From: Tiliqua scincoides
Taxonomy: Eukaryota > Chordata > Lepidosauria > Squamata > Scincidae
Direction of reading: 5' to 3'
DNA: 64,000 bases
NCBI RefSeq assembly: GCF_035046505.1
Contig: NC_089830.1
Location: 22,458,379-22,522,378 of the forward strand
The notes under the pieces were generated by a model, which worked only from the letters and a program-made list of their open reading frames with translations, was not told where the DNA came from and searched no databases. The translations under genes were made by a program, and so were the position numbers. Of this stretch, positions 63,897-64,000 are shown piece after piece (the first letter of the stretch is position 1; the number at the start of each line of letters is the position of its first letter).

Positions 63897-64000
63897 CGAT
63901 TCCCACCTGCTTATACCCGAGGAGGATCTGCTTATACCTGCTTTTTCAGGGACTAAGGAAAGCCTCCTCGGGTGTAAACAGGCACGGCAATTGTGGTGCT
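63897..64000. mobile_element. Short palindromic MITE, second copy
   Basis: Left arm CCCACCTGCTTATACCCGAG, right arm CTCGGGTGTAAACAGGCACGG, with an internal 'ctgctttttcagggac'. Same element as 43838-43936. It abuts the GAAA repeat and may continue past the window end. Confidence 0.75.

Noticed and set aside
1-64000. Proviral or LTR elements, CRISPR arrays, bacterial operons
   Set aside because: No LTR pairs, gag/pol/env-type frames or regular spacer arrays were seen. Introns, LINEs and SINEs show a vertebrate chromosome.

Overview
The window looks like nuclear DNA of a squamate reptile (lizard or snake). It carries intron-containing vertebrate genes, many CR1-type LINE copies whose tails end in TTCTTATG repeats, tRNA-derived SINEs of the Sauria type, SINEs made from 5S rRNA, and a dense layer of hAT-like MITEs. 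The species cannot be told from the sequence. No provirus or LTR element was recognised.

Layout. (1) 1.56-11.99 kb, + strand: a complete NLR immune-receptor gene, six coding exons, 925 aa, with an N-terminal CARD, a NACHT ATPase, a short LRR set and a charged C-terminal helix. (2) 12-20 kb: no gene; a nested pair of CR1 LINEs, MITEs and a minisatellite. (3) 20.17-21.52 kb: a single-coding-exon gene for a 448-aa Gly/Arg/Gln-rich protein of unknown identity with a good poly(A) site near 22.84 kb. It lies between two ~410-bp inverted repeat copies. (4) 27.8-32.0 kb: LIM2 (lens fibre membrane protein MP20), four coding exons, 173 aa. (5) 32-40 kb: CR1, a Tigger-like element with a hAT MITE inside it, and a nested stack of hAT elements. 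(6) 40.4-43.1 kb, 56.4-58.4 kb and 60.2 kb onward: three further four-TM claudin-like genes in the same orientation as LIM2. The first two are complete (167 and 156 aa). Only the first coding exon of the third is visible.

In human 19q13.41, LIM2, NKG7 and CLDND2 lie side by side in one orientation (recalled knowledge), so the right half looks like the homologous segment with an NKG7/CLDND2-like group that may be expanded. LIM2 and the next gene share exon sizes (175/178, 150, 135, short last exon), all with phase-1 introns, which indicates tandem duplication. The last two genes also share their 5' leader and start context. The NLR gene is not a neighbour of LIM2 in mammals as far as I recall.

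Most of the rest is repeat. The best-supported repeat observations are perfect 8-bp target duplications around several hAT MITEs, a 52-bp MITE that is almost only its own terminal repeats, a LINE fragment whose last ~34 bases match the tail of the 5S-derived SINEs, and insertion-in-insertion structures that give relative ages.
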